A stretch of DNA of 64,000 nt from Rhodopseudomonas sp. BR0M22 (lineage in GTDB: Bacteria > Pseudomonadota > Alphaproteobacteria > Rhizobiales > Xanthobacteraceae), in the NCBI RefSeq assembly GCF_010907035.1, contig NZ_QUMK01000011.1:1-64000 (forward strand), in the 5' to 3' direction. This document shows positions 25,839-34,372 of the stretch, in pieces (the first letter of the stretch is position 1; every line of letters starts with the position of its first letter). Under the pieces are notes generated by a model, which had not been told where the DNA came from, searched no databases, and was given only the letters and a program-made list of their open reading frames with translations. A program made the translations under genes and the position numbers.

Positions 25839-26546
25839 TCAGCCGCGCACATGGATCTGCGCGGCGAGCCGCGCGATCGCACTCGCGACATCGCGCCACT
25901 GGTTCAGCCATTGGCGCGGAAACCGGAAGGTGATGTCGGCGCCTTCAATCCGCATTTCGCTGAGACACATTCCGGGTGTCTGGCGGTCGCGGGTGCAGCG
26001 TGCCGACAGCTCCGGTTGCTCGGCGGTGAACAGATCCTCGCTCGCATAGGGCGAGCCATCGACGAACGGCCGCATCGTCAGCCCGTCCAGCGTCTGCGGC
26101 GCCACCTCAGCCAGATAGCGTGGATAGATCGTCCGTAGCCGCGTCTCTGGGGCCAGCGTGTCCTCGTGCGCGGCGATCGTGACGAAGATCCGGTCCATCG
26201 GCTGGAACTCGGCGATCTCCTCGGCGGTCTTGTGCACCGCGCGCTCCGGCGGCGTCAGTGAAGGATACAGGAACACGAGATCGACCCGCTCCTGCGGTCC
26301 GGATCGGCGCTGGTACTTCACCCGAAATGCCTTGGTCGGCACGTTGAACAGGGTGTCGCCGATCGTCACCGGGGTGCGGTCCGGATCGCCGACGCTTTGC
26401 ACCTGCCAGGTCGGCCACAACAGATATGCGACGGCCGCGATCGACGCCGCGCCGATGGCGCCACCGATCATCAGAGGAAGGCGGGAACTGGTCCGCGGGG
26501 CGCGACGTCGGCGCTGGCGGCCCGGAAGCGAAGATACCAAAGTCAT
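25839..26546 (-). CDS. hypothetical membrane-anchored protein
   Basis: A 235-residue protein with an Arg-rich N-terminus (GRQRRRRAPRTSSRL), one transmembrane helix (IGGAIGAASIAAVAYLLWP, about 26-44) and a periplasmic domain of about 190 residues. It has two cysteines near the C-terminus (ARCTRDRQTPGMCLSE) that could form a disulfide. No family is recognised. ATG 26546 is preferred; an in-frame start seven codons upstream is possible. It is convergent with DUF3126. Confidence 0.65.
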   Translation of the reverse strand: MTLVSSLPGRQRRRRAPRTSSRLPLMIGGAIGAASIAAVAYLLWPTWQVQSVGDPDRTPVTIGDTLFNVPTKAFRVKYQRRSGPQERVDLVFLYPSLTPPERAVHKTAEEIAEFQPMDRIFVTIAAHEDTLAPETRLRTIYPRYLAEVAPQTLDGLTMRPFVDGSPYASEDLFTAEQPELSARCTRDRQTPGMCLSEMRIEGADITFRFPRQWLNQWRDVASAIARLAAQIHVRG

Positions 26547-26735
26547 GACGACGCAGAGGTCCGGCACACGAATCAGATTCGACTATGCCACGCGCCGATT
26601 CGGCACCGAACGGGATTGTGCGGCGCACGGCAGCAATTCTTCCGTCGCGCGTTAACCTTTTCTTAAGGCTGTCGTGGCGGCCGGCGCTGGATTTTGCGAC
26701 ACCTGGGGCCGTCCTGATCGAGCCGGAAGCCGCCG

Positions 26736-27068
26736 ATGTCGCCCGATGCCCTCAACAACCTGTTCTCGCTTCTGATCGGCTTTGCTGTCGCCGGTGCATT
26801 GACCAGCGCCTATCAGGCGCTGGCGCAGCGCCCGGCCGGGTTCGGCCTGCTGCAGCAGGGCGTGGTGCCGCAGAGCTTCGCGGCGTTGCCGTTTCTGATG
26901 TTCGCGGCACCCTTCATCATCATGCGCAACACCCTGACCGGTCCGCGCACCTCCGATCTCCGCCGTGCGCAATTCGTGATGCTCGCGACCGTGCTCGCCG
27001 GCTTCTGGAGTCTGATGTCCGGAACGGTGGTGCTGATGACGCTGCAGTCGCTCGGCGTGTTCGCCTGA
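26736..27068 (+). CDS. small integral membrane protein, hypothetical
   Basis: A 110-residue protein with three likely membrane helices: LFSLLIGFAVAGALTSAYQA (9-28), FAALPFLMFAAPFIIM (48-63) and FVMLATVLAGFWSLMSGTVV (79-98). A conserved-looking Asn-Thr-Leu-Thr-Gly-Pro-Arg segment links helices 2 and 3. It is found in rhizobial genomes in my recollection but its role is unknown. It lies 58 bases before the gamma-carbonic anhydrase gene and may be co-transcribed with it. Confidence 0.7.
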   Translation: MSPDALNNLFSLLIGFAVAGALTSAYQALAQRPAGFGLLQQGVVPQSFAALPFLMFAAPFIIMRNTLTGPRTSDLRRAQFVMLATVLAGFWSLMSGTVVLMTLQSLGVFA

Positions 27069-27126
27069 AAACCATTGCGTCGCCGGCTTCGCGTTGTCAT
27101 GACGAAGCCGAAGACAGGAGACTGCG

Positions 27127-27657
27127 ATGGCGATCTACGAACTCGACGGGCAGCGGCCCGAGCTTCCGGCGGATGGAAATTACTTCATTGCCGATAGTGC
27201 GTCGGTCATCGGCAAGGTCCGGCTCGGCGCTTCGGTGTCGGTCTGGTTCGGTGCCGTGATGCGCGGCGACAACGAGTGGATCGAGATCGGCGAGGGCTCC
27301 AACGTCCAGGACGGCACCACCTGCCACACCGATCCCGGCTTTCCACTCAAAGTCGGCAAGGGCTGCACCATCGGGCACAACGTCATCCTGCACGGCTGCA
27401 CGATCGAAGACAGCGTGCTGATCGGGATGGGGGCCATCGTGATGAACGGCGCCAAGCTGGCGCGCGGCTGCGTGGTCGGTGCCGGCGCCGTGGTCACCGA
27501 GGGCAAATCGTTCCCGGAGAATTCGCTGATCCTCGGCGCGCCTGCCAAAGTCGCGCGCACGCTGACGCCGGAACAGGTCCAGGCGATGCTGGCCGGAGCC
27601 GGATTTTACGTCGTCAACGGCCAGCGCTACGCCAAGGGCCTGAAGAAGATCGGGTGA
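27127..27657 (+). CDS. gamma-class carbonic anhydrase family protein
   Basis: A 176-residue left-handed beta-helix protein with hexapeptide repeats. Metal-ligand histidines are seen in CHTDPGFP and GHNVILHGC, matching the gamma-CA/PaaY/YrdA group. It may hydrate carbon dioxide or have an acyltransferase-like role; the sequence cannot decide, as many family members lack measured activity. It starts at ATG 27127 with ACAGGAG upstream. Confidence 0.88.
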   Translation: MAIYELDGQRPELPADGNYFIADSASVIGKVRLGASVSVWFGAVMRGDNEWIEIGEGSNVQDGTTCHTDPGFPLKVGKGCTIGHNVILHGCTIEDSVLIGMGAIVMNGAKLARGCVVGAGAVVTEGKSFPENSLILGAPAKVARTLTPEQVQAMLAGAGFYVVNGQRYAKGLKKIG

Positions 27658-27676
27658 ATGTGCGCGGCCGCCGCGC

Positions 27677-27844
27677 TCAGGTTCCTTCCGCTTCGCTCGC
27701 CTCGATCGCGGTTGCGATCCGCTCGTGGCCGGCCGCCCACAGCGCGTGTTCTTCGCTGCCGTCGTGATATGGATTTGCCTCGGCTGGGATGTTCTGGCGT
27801 GCCGCACGTTCGCCCAGCGTGAACGGATCCGGATCGGCTGACAT
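27677..27844 (-). CDS. Rmf/CrpP-like small protein
   Basis: A 55-residue protein too short for usual gene finding. It starts MSADPDPFTLGERAARQ and carries the signature G-x2-A-x2-G/N-x5-NPY..GS..W..G: GERAARQN, NPYHDGSEE, LWAAGHERI. This is the ribosome modulation factor/CrpP fold pattern, so it may bind ribosomes in stationary phase or be one of the broader Rmf-like group. It lies 10 bases downstream of the 63-residue gene on the same strand and probably forms an operon with it. Confidence 0.65.
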   Translation of the reverse strand: MSADPDPFTLGERAARQNIPAEANPYHDGSEEHALWAAGHERIATAIEASEAEGT

Positions 27845-27854
27845 CGGCTGCTCC

Positions 27855-28046
27855 TCAATGTTTGCGATGCGGCGTGTCCGCTGCGCTCTTGCGCAGCGCG
27901 TCCTTCAGGTCGATCGGAACGCCGTGCTTCCTGAGCAGATCGGCGAAGGCTTCGTCGGCGAGTTCTTGTAACGTCGCCATCCGATCGCGGCCGAGCTGCT
28001 TCAGCTTGTCGAGAGTGTCGGCGTCGAAGCCGATCAGCTTGCGCAT
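27855..28046 (-). CDS. hypothetical ribbon-helix-helix-like small protein
   Basis: A 63-residue basic protein starting MRKLIGFDADTLDKLKQLGR. The strand-helix-helix arrangement (FDADTLDKLKQLG then LQELADEAFADLLRKHG) resembles a ribbon-helix-helix DNA-binding domain. It lies just upstream of the Rmf-like gene and could regulate the pair. No firm family is assigned. Confidence 0.6.
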   Translation of the reverse strand: MRKLIGFDADTLDKLKQLGRDRMATLQELADEAFADLLRKHGVPIDLKDALRKSAADTPHRKH

Positions 28047-28173
28047 CGCGTGGTCTCCGCGACGTCAAGTTCAGAGCTTGATAAACGTTCCAATAGCGAC
28101 GCGGGGCGGGCTGTCACGGAAGACCTGCTCGGCCTTCAGAAGCGCGGAGAGAACTCGACGCGCTGAGCGGTGC

Positions 28174-28212
28174 TCAAAAAGGAAAACCTCCGGCGGGGCA
28201 TCGCCGGAGGTT
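28174..28212 (-). terminator. rho-independent terminator of the porin gene
   Basis: AACCTCCGGCG (28185-28195) and CGCCGGAGGTT (28202-28212) form a perfect 11-base stem with a 6-base loop. On the minus strand the stem is followed by TTTCCTTTTTGAG. It lies 29 bases after the porin stop. Confidence 0.9.
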
Positions 28213-28240
28213 CCTTGGAGGTTTACAAGTTGCTTTGGAC

Positions 28241-29734
28241 TTAGAAGGTGCGCTGGACGCGAACCGCGCCCACCACAGTGTCCTGATCCTTGAACTCGTA
28301 CACCGCAGTCGGCTTGGTCGCGGTCGGAGAGATCGCCGCAGCGGTCACGCCCGAGTAGTTCTGGTCGAGGCGCATCCACATCACTTCGCCCGAGAACGTC
28401 AGGTTCTTGACCGGGGTCCAGGCGGTGCGGACACCGATCTGAGCGATGTTGAAGTTCGGGTTGCCGGTGTAGGTGGTGCCGAAGCCCGGAACAGCCGCAG
28501 CCAGAGCCGCGTTGTACAGGGCGCCGCCGGTGCCACCGAAGTCGACCGACGAGTACGCGCCGAAGATCGAGGTCGCCCAGTAGGGGTTCCAGTTGTGGTT
28601 GAAGGCACCGCGGATGCCCCAGGCCTTAACGGTCGAGATGCCGGTGCCGTTGAGGTTGTTGGTGCCGGCGAACACGCCGTCCGGAGCAGCGCCGAAGCCG
28701 ACGCTCTGATACGCGCCGACGCCGCTGCTGCTGTACATCGCGAACGCGTTCGGGCTGGTGCCGCCGATCACGTAACGGGTCGCGCCGTCAGCATAGGTGG
28801 CGTCGAGGTTGATCGAGTCGCCAGGGCCGGTCGGCAGGTTCTTGAGCGAGAGGGCGGCGAGCACCGCGAAGCCCCACTTGTCGCTCGGATGGCCAGAGGT
28901 CTCCAGCGCAGGATTGTAGTAGCTGGCGCGGACCTGGTGAGCCGCGGCCGACACCTGGAACAAGCCCCAGGCCTGATCGACGCGGACCTTGCCGACGATG
29001 TCCGGAACGTCGGTGCCAGCAGTGTAGCTGGTGCCGTTGCCGGTGCCCTGCAGCCAGGAAGCCGCGGTGCCGCCGTTGGCGTTGATGACGTTGGAAACGC
29101 CCTGCGCCCAGCGATAGCTGCTCTGGTCTTCGAGGCTGATCGAGGCCGACACGCCGTTGCCGAATTCGGCGGTGTAGCTGATCTGGTTGATGCCGGTCGA
29201 GGTGTCGTCGCCGCCGAGCAGGTTCGAGGTGATGTTGCCGGGGGCGCCGTTCCACGGGGTCGAGAACTGCGAAACCGCCTTACCGAAGGTGAAGCCGGCG
29301 AACTGCACGAATGCGAAGTACACGCCGGGGGTGTCACCGCCGGCGACCGGCGCACCGCTGGTCCAGGTGAACACGGCGTCGAAGTAGGTGCGAACCACAC
29401 CGTATTCGGTGGCGGTGCGGGTGTCGATGTTCAAGTCGGCGCGCGAACGATAGATGGTGTTGTTCGCCGTCCGGTTGCCCTGACCGGCGGCGCTGTTCCA
29501 CGACGGGGTCTCGGTCATGCCGCCGGCATTGAACGCGTACTCGGCGCGGATGAAGCCGCCGAGCTTGATGCAGGTGTCGGTGCCCGGGACGTAGTAGAAG
29601 CCGGCGCCATACAGCGAGCAGACCTTCACATACTCGACCGCCTTGGCCTTGAGCGGAAGATCGGCCGCCTGCGCACCAGCGGTGGCGACGAGAAGCGCCG
29701 CACCACCGAGCATAAGGCTCTTCGCAAAATTCAT
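28241..29734 (-). CDS. outer-membrane porin (Omp2 family)
   Basis: A 497-residue porin with a signal peptide (MLGGAALLVATAGAQA, cleavage after about residue 23), then ADLPLKAKAVEYVKVCSLYG and CIKLGGFIRAEYAF, the typical opening of rhizobial and Brucella Omp2-type porins. The rest has alternating strands and ends in QRTF, the C-terminal aromatic residue needed for outer-membrane insertion. It forms a trimeric diffusion pore. Two cysteines near the N-terminus (CSLYG, DTCIK) are conserved in the family. It is monocistronic with a strong terminator and a long upstream region. Confidence 0.95.
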   Translation of the reverse strand: MNFAKSLMLGGAALLVATAGAQAADLPLKAKAVEYVKVCSLYGAGFYYVPGTDTCIKLGGFIRAEYAFNAGGMTETPSWNSAAGQGNRTANNTIYRSRADLNIDTRTATEYGVVRTYFDAVFTWTSGAPVAGGDTPGVYFAFVQFAGFTFGKAVSQFSTPWNGAPGNITSNLLGGDDTSTGINQISYTAEFGNGVSASISLEDQSSYRWAQGVSNVINANGGTAASWLQGTGNGTSYTAGTDVPDIVGKVRVDQAWGLFQVSAAAHQVRASYYNPALETSGHPSDKWGFAVLAALSLKNLPTGPGDSINLDATYADGATRYVIGGTSPNAFAMYSSSGVGAYQSVGFGAAPDGVFAGTNNLNGTGISTVKAWGIRGAFNHNWNPYWATSIFGAYSSVDFGGTGGALYNAALAAAVPGFGTTYTGNPNFNIAQIGVRTAWTPVKNLTFSGEVMWMRLDQNYSGVTAAAISPTATKPTAVYEFKDQDTVVGAVRVQRTF

Positions 29735-30255
29735 CGTAAACCTCCAAGTTTGCCTAAAGGGCTTGCCGACCGGTGCTGAGCGCCGGAAACGGCCTCCCCC
29801 GTGAACCCGACTGTCCGTTGCCTTGGCGCCGGACAGGTTGAGCCGGGACGACTTCGAGGTTGCCCCCCTCCGTCAGGGAACTAGATACATAACAAAAATA
29901 GCTAACGAAAGGATCGAGCGATGATGCGACGCGTCATCGGCCGAGGCTGTGGTATTGCAGCAACAGGGCGTCATGATTCTGTCACGACCGAATTCCGTCC
30001 GTCGGATTTGTTCGACGCCGCGACGGATCCGCTGCGAATGGAGCGATCGGCTTGAATCCAATAAGGTTTTCAGCCAGCGCAAGATCCGTAGGGGGCGTGT
30101 GTGACGAACAACGGTACGGCAGGAACGGAAATTGGTACCTTTGGTCCCAGCTCAGGATTGCGTACATAGCATGGTCCCGGCTGCGCCGCGATTTCGGGTT
30201 CGTCCGAGTCGACAAACAACAAAAGACTGTTCGGGCATGATTCGGAGGGCGCGGG
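29735..30255. promoter_or_regulatory. divergent control region between porin and MarR genes
   Basis: About 520 bases without a supported gene. It has a C/G-rich part next to the porin start and an AT-rich patch around 29881-29905 (ACATAACAAAAATAGC) that may be the porin promoter. No operator palindrome could be assigned to the MarR regulator. Confidence 0.4.
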
Positions 30256-30843
30256 ATGCCGCATCGGAGCAGGGTATCGCATCATAGCGAGCCCGCTGGG
30301 CCGACCACATCGGTGGAATCGTCGGCCCCCGTGGTCGATGTCGGCGAGCTGCCGGGCTCTCCGCAGGCCTGCGCGCATCGGGATTTCGGGCTGTCCTACC
30401 AGGTGATCTGGGATTTCGTCTCGATCAGCAACAACCTCGAGGACATGCGACGGGCGTGGGCCAAGCTGTTCGGCATCAGCGGCTCGCAATGGCTGATTCT
30501 GATGGCGATCGCCGATCTCGATCAGGGCAATGGCGTTTCGGTCGGGGAGGTGTCGCAGAAGATCCACGCGGTCTCGACCTTCGTGACCACCCAAACCAAG
30601 ATCCTGGAACGGCTCGGGCTGCTCAATCGCGTGCCTTCGACCGCGGATGCCCGCGTCGTGCTGATGTCGCTGTCCGGTGAGGCGCGGGCCAAGATCGAAC
30701 GTCTTTCGCCGCGCTGGGAAGCGTTGCACGAATACATCTTCAGCGACTTCGACGCCGAAGCGCTCAACGACGTCAAAGCCAAGCTCGAGCGGCTGAAGCA
30801 CCGCACCAAGCAGGCGATGCAGCGCGTCGTCGACGAGTCCTGA
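30256..30843 (+). CDS. MarR family transcriptional regulator
   Basis: A 195-residue regulator with a longer N-terminus than usual (about 40 residues). The winged helix spans about residues 75-135: WLILMAIADLDQGNGVSVG, then the recognition helix around KIHAVSTFVTTQTKILERLG and the wing around PSTADARVVLMSLS. The helical ends form the dimer interface. The ligand and targets are unknown. It is divergent from the porin and convergent with the transglutaminase-like gene. Confidence 0.88.
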   Translation: MPHRSRVSHHSEPAGPTTSVESSAPVVDVGELPGSPQACAHRDFGLSYQVIWDFVSISNNLEDMRRAWAKLFGISGSQWLILMAIADLDQGNGVSVGEVSQKIHAVSTFVTTQTKILERLGLLNRVPSTADARVVLMSLSGEARAKIERLSPRWEALHEYIFSDFDAEALNDVKAKLERLKHRTKQAMQRVVDES

Positions 30844-30880
30844 GCCAGCCTTTCGCGCTTTTCGGTTCCCGCAAAAAGTT

Positions 30881-30908
30881 GTGGCCAGCCTTGGGGGAGG
30901 CTGGCCAC
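30881..30908 (-). terminator. terminator between marR-type gene and the transglutaminase-like gene
   Basis: GTGGCCAGCCT and AGGCTGGCCAC form an 11-base perfect stem with a 6-base loop. On the minus strand it is followed by AACTTTTTGCG, so it mainly ends the leftward transcript of the transglutaminase-like gene. Confidence 0.8.
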
Positions 30909-30981
30909 GCACGATCCGGTCTGGGACGGGGAGGGGTGGGGATTCGACCGGGTCGCGTTTCTCCTGATGTGTCGATCGTGG

Positions 30982-31602
30982 TCAGCGCTGTCTGGCGCTG
31001 GCGGTGGCCACTGCCGGACGGCCGTCGCCGAGTGCGACCCAGGTGTTCGGATCGCTCTGAGACTGACGCTTGACGAAGCGGTAGCCGGTCTCGGTCCAGG
31101 CGACGACGTCCTCGTTCTGGTTGTCGAGGATGAATTCGCCTTTGTCGGTCTTCACTGTCAGCACCGCGTGGCCTTCGTTCTTCTTGTCGCGGACCACGGT
31201 GATCAGCAGCGCTTCGCGCGGCCATCCGGCGTCGATCAGCATCTTGCGCTTCAACAGCACGTAGTCTTCGCAATCGCCGTAACCGTCGGTCGGCAACGAC
31301 CACTTTTCGATCACGCCCCAATGGTCCATGTCGGTCAGCGGTTTGACGTTGTCGTTGACCCAGCGATTGACCTTCAGCAGATCCTGCCAAGCGGTCTGCG
31401 TGAGAACGATATCGCGAGCCTGGCTGCGACCGCCCCGGCATTCCGCAGGATTGTCCGCGCAGAAATCGACCCAACCGATCGGCGCGCGCGCCTCGTCGCC
31501 GACGCTGGCGTAGCGAACTCTGTTTTCAGCTTGCGCCGTCGCGGTCAGCGCGACGACGGCGGCGATCACCGCCAGCCCCCGAAATCCCCTGTTGCCCGAC
31601 AT
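30982..31602 (-). CDS. bacterial transglutaminase-like cysteine peptidase
   Basis: A 206-residue periplasmic protein of the BTLCP (DUF920) family, related to LapG. It has a signal peptide (LAVIAAVVALTATAQA) and the Cys-His-Asp triad in GYGDCEDYVLLKR, NEGHAVLTV and FILDNQN. LapG-type members cleave surface adhesins under c-di-GMP control; whether this one does is unknown because no LapD-like partner is adjacent. A GGDEF/EAL protein and a PilZ protein are encoded elsewhere in the window. Confidence 0.9.
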   Translation of the reverse strand: MSGNRGFRGLAVIAAVVALTATAQAENRVRYASVGDEARAPIGWVDFCADNPAECRGGRSQARDIVLTQTAWQDLLKVNRWVNDNVKPLTDMDHWGVIEKWSLPTDGYGDCEDYVLLKRKMLIDAGWPREALLITVVRDKKNEGHAVLTVKTDKGEFILDNQNEDVVAWTETGYRFVKRQSQSDPNTWVALGDGRPAVATASARQR

Positions 31603-31934
31603 TGTGGCCCCCGTTTTCTTGTTGGGACCATGATTTGCACAGACGATTTGCAGGGCCGCTAAGTCGACTAAGTAAAGTCGAGGCGAATACTCATAAAACT
31701 AGCCGCGAATTCGATTTATACTTGAATCGAATTTAACTAAAATTCGAACGATCGGGAATTGATTCAAATTTGAGGAATTAACGCGAAAATTGCCGCGGGA
31801 CGCGGTTTGGTCACACGCGCAAGTGCGTGCGTTAACCCTGCCGCTAAGGGCGCACACGGGTCCGATGATGGTGTGGAGGGGGAATTATCGCGCTGCTGGA
31901 GCGCCGAAACGGCGTTCGCCGCGGGTGATTTCGT
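31603..31934. promoter_or_regulatory. AT-rich intergenic region upstream of the transglutaminase-like gene
   Basis: About 330 bases, much richer in A/T than the genes around it. It holds a perfect inverted repeat AATTCGAT (31708-31715) and ATCGAATT (31726-31733), and several further AATTC/GAATT words up to 31790. This should be the leftward promoter region. Confidence 0.5.
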
Positions 31935-32582
31935 TCACCGCGCGGTAACGTTGTCTTCGAGAGTTTCCTCGAGCTGCTCGTGAGTGAACTCCAGCGCGAA
32001 GCCGTCGTCGAGATGACGGACGACGTGAGCGGCGACACGGCCGAGCAGGACTTGTGAGTTCAGCGCCGGGCGTTGTTCGGCGGCGATCGCCGCGCCGGAG
32101 CGCGACATGTCGATGATGCGGCAGCTCATCCGGCTGCCGTCGTCGAGCGTGAGGACGGCAATCGGGTTGCGCGGCACGATGCGGTCGTGACGGCGGTCTT
32201 CCGGCAGATTGAGAATGTCGCGATTGGCGAGCCAGGTCAGTTGCGCGGCGAGCTTGTCGCGTTTGCGCGGGGTCGCCGCCAACGTCATCGCGAAGCCGTT
32301 GTCGATGATGCGTGTGATTTTGCCTTCGACGCGACCGATGTGGTCGAGATAAGCGATCACCCGGTCGCCGATATTGCCGATCCCCGGCGCCAGCAGCGCC
32401 AGTCCGCCGGGCGACATGTTGACGACCTGACACGGAAACTCACGGCGATCAGGCAGCATGTAGCGGCCGAGCAGGTGAACTTTCACCCGCTGGAAGCGGC
32501 GCCGCTCGAGCGAGGCCGGCTGAACCGTTGGTTTCTGCAACAACAAAACTGAAATTCCGATAGCCGGTCGCGCTGCCGTCAC
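31935..32582 (-). CDS. PilZ domain protein
   Basis: A 215-residue protein with a PilZ-type start ERRRFQRVKVHLLGRYML (RxxxR c-di-GMP motif in RRRFQR, about 27-32) and VVNMSPGGLALLAPG (D/NxSxxG motif, about 53-67). A second, weaker copy follows (CRIIDMSRSGAAIAAEQ, about 150-166), so the protein seems to have two PilZ-like halves. It is expected to bind c-di-GMP and affect motility or surface properties. Confidence 0.85.
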   Translation of the reverse strand: MTAARPAIGISVLLLQKPTVQPASLERRRFQRVKVHLLGRYMLPDRREFPCQVVNMSPGGLALLAPGIGNIGDRVIAYLDHIGRVEGKITRIIDNGFAMTLAATPRKRDKLAAQLTWLANRDILNLPEDRRHDRIVPRNPIAVLTLDDGSRMSCRIIDMSRSGAAIAAEQRPALNSQVLLGRVAAHVVRHLDDGFALEFTHEQLEETLEDNVTAR

Positions 32583-32858
32583 GCGCAGCCTACGGCCGTC
32601 ACGGTTAACGGCCCGTTAGCTCACTGCCGCAGTGGTTGCAGACTCGGCGCCGGTCGCGCGTCGGCGATTGATGCAGTGCGGGAGCAGTTCCGCTGCCGAT
32701 CGCGCCCGGCGGAACTCAGCGCGTAGTTGTACGAAGTGGACTTTGCTCGTGTCTCAACCGATTAAGGTGCATCGGGTGCCGCAATTGCAGCGGCAGACTC
32801 GGGGAAACGGGGCGTAGGGCGTCGCGCGGTGTCGTGCGTAGTCCCGGGGGCGGGGATC

Positions 32859-33623
32859 ATGGCGATCAGTCAACCAGCCAACGAATTGCTTGCGGCATTG
32901 CAGGGCGCGGACCTGGATCTGCTACGGCCGCATTTGCGGACGATCGATCTGAAGTTCGGTCAGATCCTGGTCGAAGCCGGCGCGCCGCTGGAGCGGGTGA
33001 TTTTCCCTCACGGCGGCATCGTGTCGAGCATGATTCACCTGAGCAAGGGGCAGGACATCGAGGTCGCGGCGATCGGTCGGGACGGCGTCATCGGCGCCGA
33101 GGCGGTCAACGAAACGGTGGCGGTGGCCACGGCGGTGGTTCGATATCCGGCGACGGCATCGGTAATCGACTGTGCGCATTTCCGGAATGCCGTCGACCTC
33201 AGCCCGACACTCAGCAATTTGTTACTTCGCTACCACTGGGTGCGATCGGTCAGAGCCGAACAGATCGCAGGATGCAATGCTGCCCATTCCGCCGAGTCGC
33301 GGCTGTGCCGCCGCCTGCTGCAATCACGCGATCTCGCCGGCAGCGACTGTATGCAGCTCGGCCAGGACCTGATGGCGCAGATGCTCGGCGTGAAACGAAA
33401 CACCATCTCGCTGATTGCCCACGCCCTGCAGCAACAGGGGCTGATCCGCTACAGCCGTGGCCGACTGGCGATCACTGACGTCAATGGACTGATCCAGCGC
33501 TCCTGCGAGTGCTACCGGGCCGATCGCGGCGGGTTCGCAGCCTCGCCGGTCGAACGTCGATCGAGCGTCATGATCCACCGGATTGGGGCGGATTGCGCCG
33601 AGCCTCAGCGGCTGCCTTCGTAA
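32859..33623 (+). CDS. Crp/Fnr family transcriptional regulator
   Basis: A 254-residue regulator with an N-terminal cyclic-nucleotide-binding-like beta barrel (FGQILVEAGAPLERVIFPHGG) and a C-terminal winged helix with recognition segment MAQMLGVKRNTISLIAHAL. It has no Fe-S cysteine cluster as in Fnr. This branch is common in rhizobia and usually lacks a known ligand. ATG 32859 is preferred to the upstream GTG 32829 because GGGGCGGGG precedes it. Its 3' end overlaps the convergent PAS gene by 19 bases. Confidence 0.88.
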   Translation: MAISQPANELLAALQGADLDLLRPHLRTIDLKFGQILVEAGAPLERVIFPHGGIVSSMIHLSKGQDIEVAAIGRDGVIGAEAVNETVAVATAVVRYPATASVIDCAHFRNAVDLSPTLSNLLLRYHWVRSVRAEQIAGCNAAHSAESRLCRRLLQSRDLAGSDCMQLGQDLMAQMLGVKRNTISLIAHALQQQGLIRYSRGRLAITDVNGLIQRSCECYRADRGGFAASPVERRSSVMIHRIGADCAEPQRLPS

Positions 33624-34162
33624 ACCGTCAGGCCGCGCACCACCTGCAGCTTGCGCAATCGGCGCGGCGCGAAGCGGCGCGGCTGCTCGCTGGCGGTTCG
33701 CCATGAGTTCAACCGCAGGCCGGTCAGCGGCCCGATCACCCGGCTGCCGAGCGGTGCCAGCAATCCGGTCATGCTCAGCGGGGTATGGGCACGCGGCGCG
33801 AACGGCAGCAGCAGAAGCTCCAACGCGACCGGGGTGGCGTTGGACGCTGTTGCGGTGACCCCGGCCACCACGGCGATGCTGTCGCCCGCGACGATATCCA
33901 GCAGCTCCTGCACCGCGAGCCGTTGCTCGAGCACGAACTGGGTCGTCAGCTTCTCGCCCTTGAGGTCCTGGCCGAGCAGGGCATTCAGCCGGGTGCCGGC
34001 GAATCGGAACGGATAGCCGGTGGCGTCGCAGGACACGACGAACATGTCTCCGAGCAGGCTGCGCAGGGCGTCGGGCTCGACCGCGCTGCGATCCGGGGCG
34101 GGGGCACCATCGCGTTGCTTGTCCCAATAGGCGAAGAACGCTTGGCTCGACGGATGCTTCAT
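33605..34162 (-). CDS. PAS_5 domain protein
   Basis: A 185-residue protein of the alphaproteobacterial PAS_5 (PF07310-type) family: FFAYWDKQRDGAPAPDRSAV, then MFVVSCDATGYPFRFAGTRLNALLGQDL, the usual opening of these single-domain proteins. The rest is a beta-rich PAS core. It has no output domain, so it may act with another protein or as a ligand-binding sensor. The function is unknown. Confidence 0.85.
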   Translation of the reverse strand: MKHPSSQAFFAYWDKQRDGAPAPDRSAVEPDALRSLLGDMFVVSCDATGYPFRFAGTRLNALLGQDLKGEKLTTQFVLEQRLAVQELLDIVAGDSIAVVAGVTATASNATPVALELLLLPFAPRAHTPLSMTGLLAPLGSRVIGPLTGLRLNSWRTASEQPRRFAPRRLRKLQVVRGLTVYEGSR

Positions 34163-34372
34163 GGACGACCTTGGTTCGCGGCTGTCGCGGCCTGACGACT
34201 TTGAGACAGGACTGTCCCGAATTCGCCCGGCGCAACGCTCCTGGAATGTTGTGCAGGAGGCGTGTTGCAGCGTCCATGCCGGCCAGCGCGAACGGCGGCG
34301 TCATGCCCGGCTTTACGTCGTTAAGGTTAAATTAACTATGGCATTGCCCCGCGCAGGGCGACCGTTAGGGTG

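Noticed and set aside
26585-27259. 224-residue plus-strand frame
   Set aside because: Overlaps two supported genes in another frame; Arg/Ala/Ser-rich shadow.
28235-29779. 514-codon plus-strand frame
   Set aside because: Antisense to the porin gene, which has a signal peptide, C-terminal aromatic residue and terminator.
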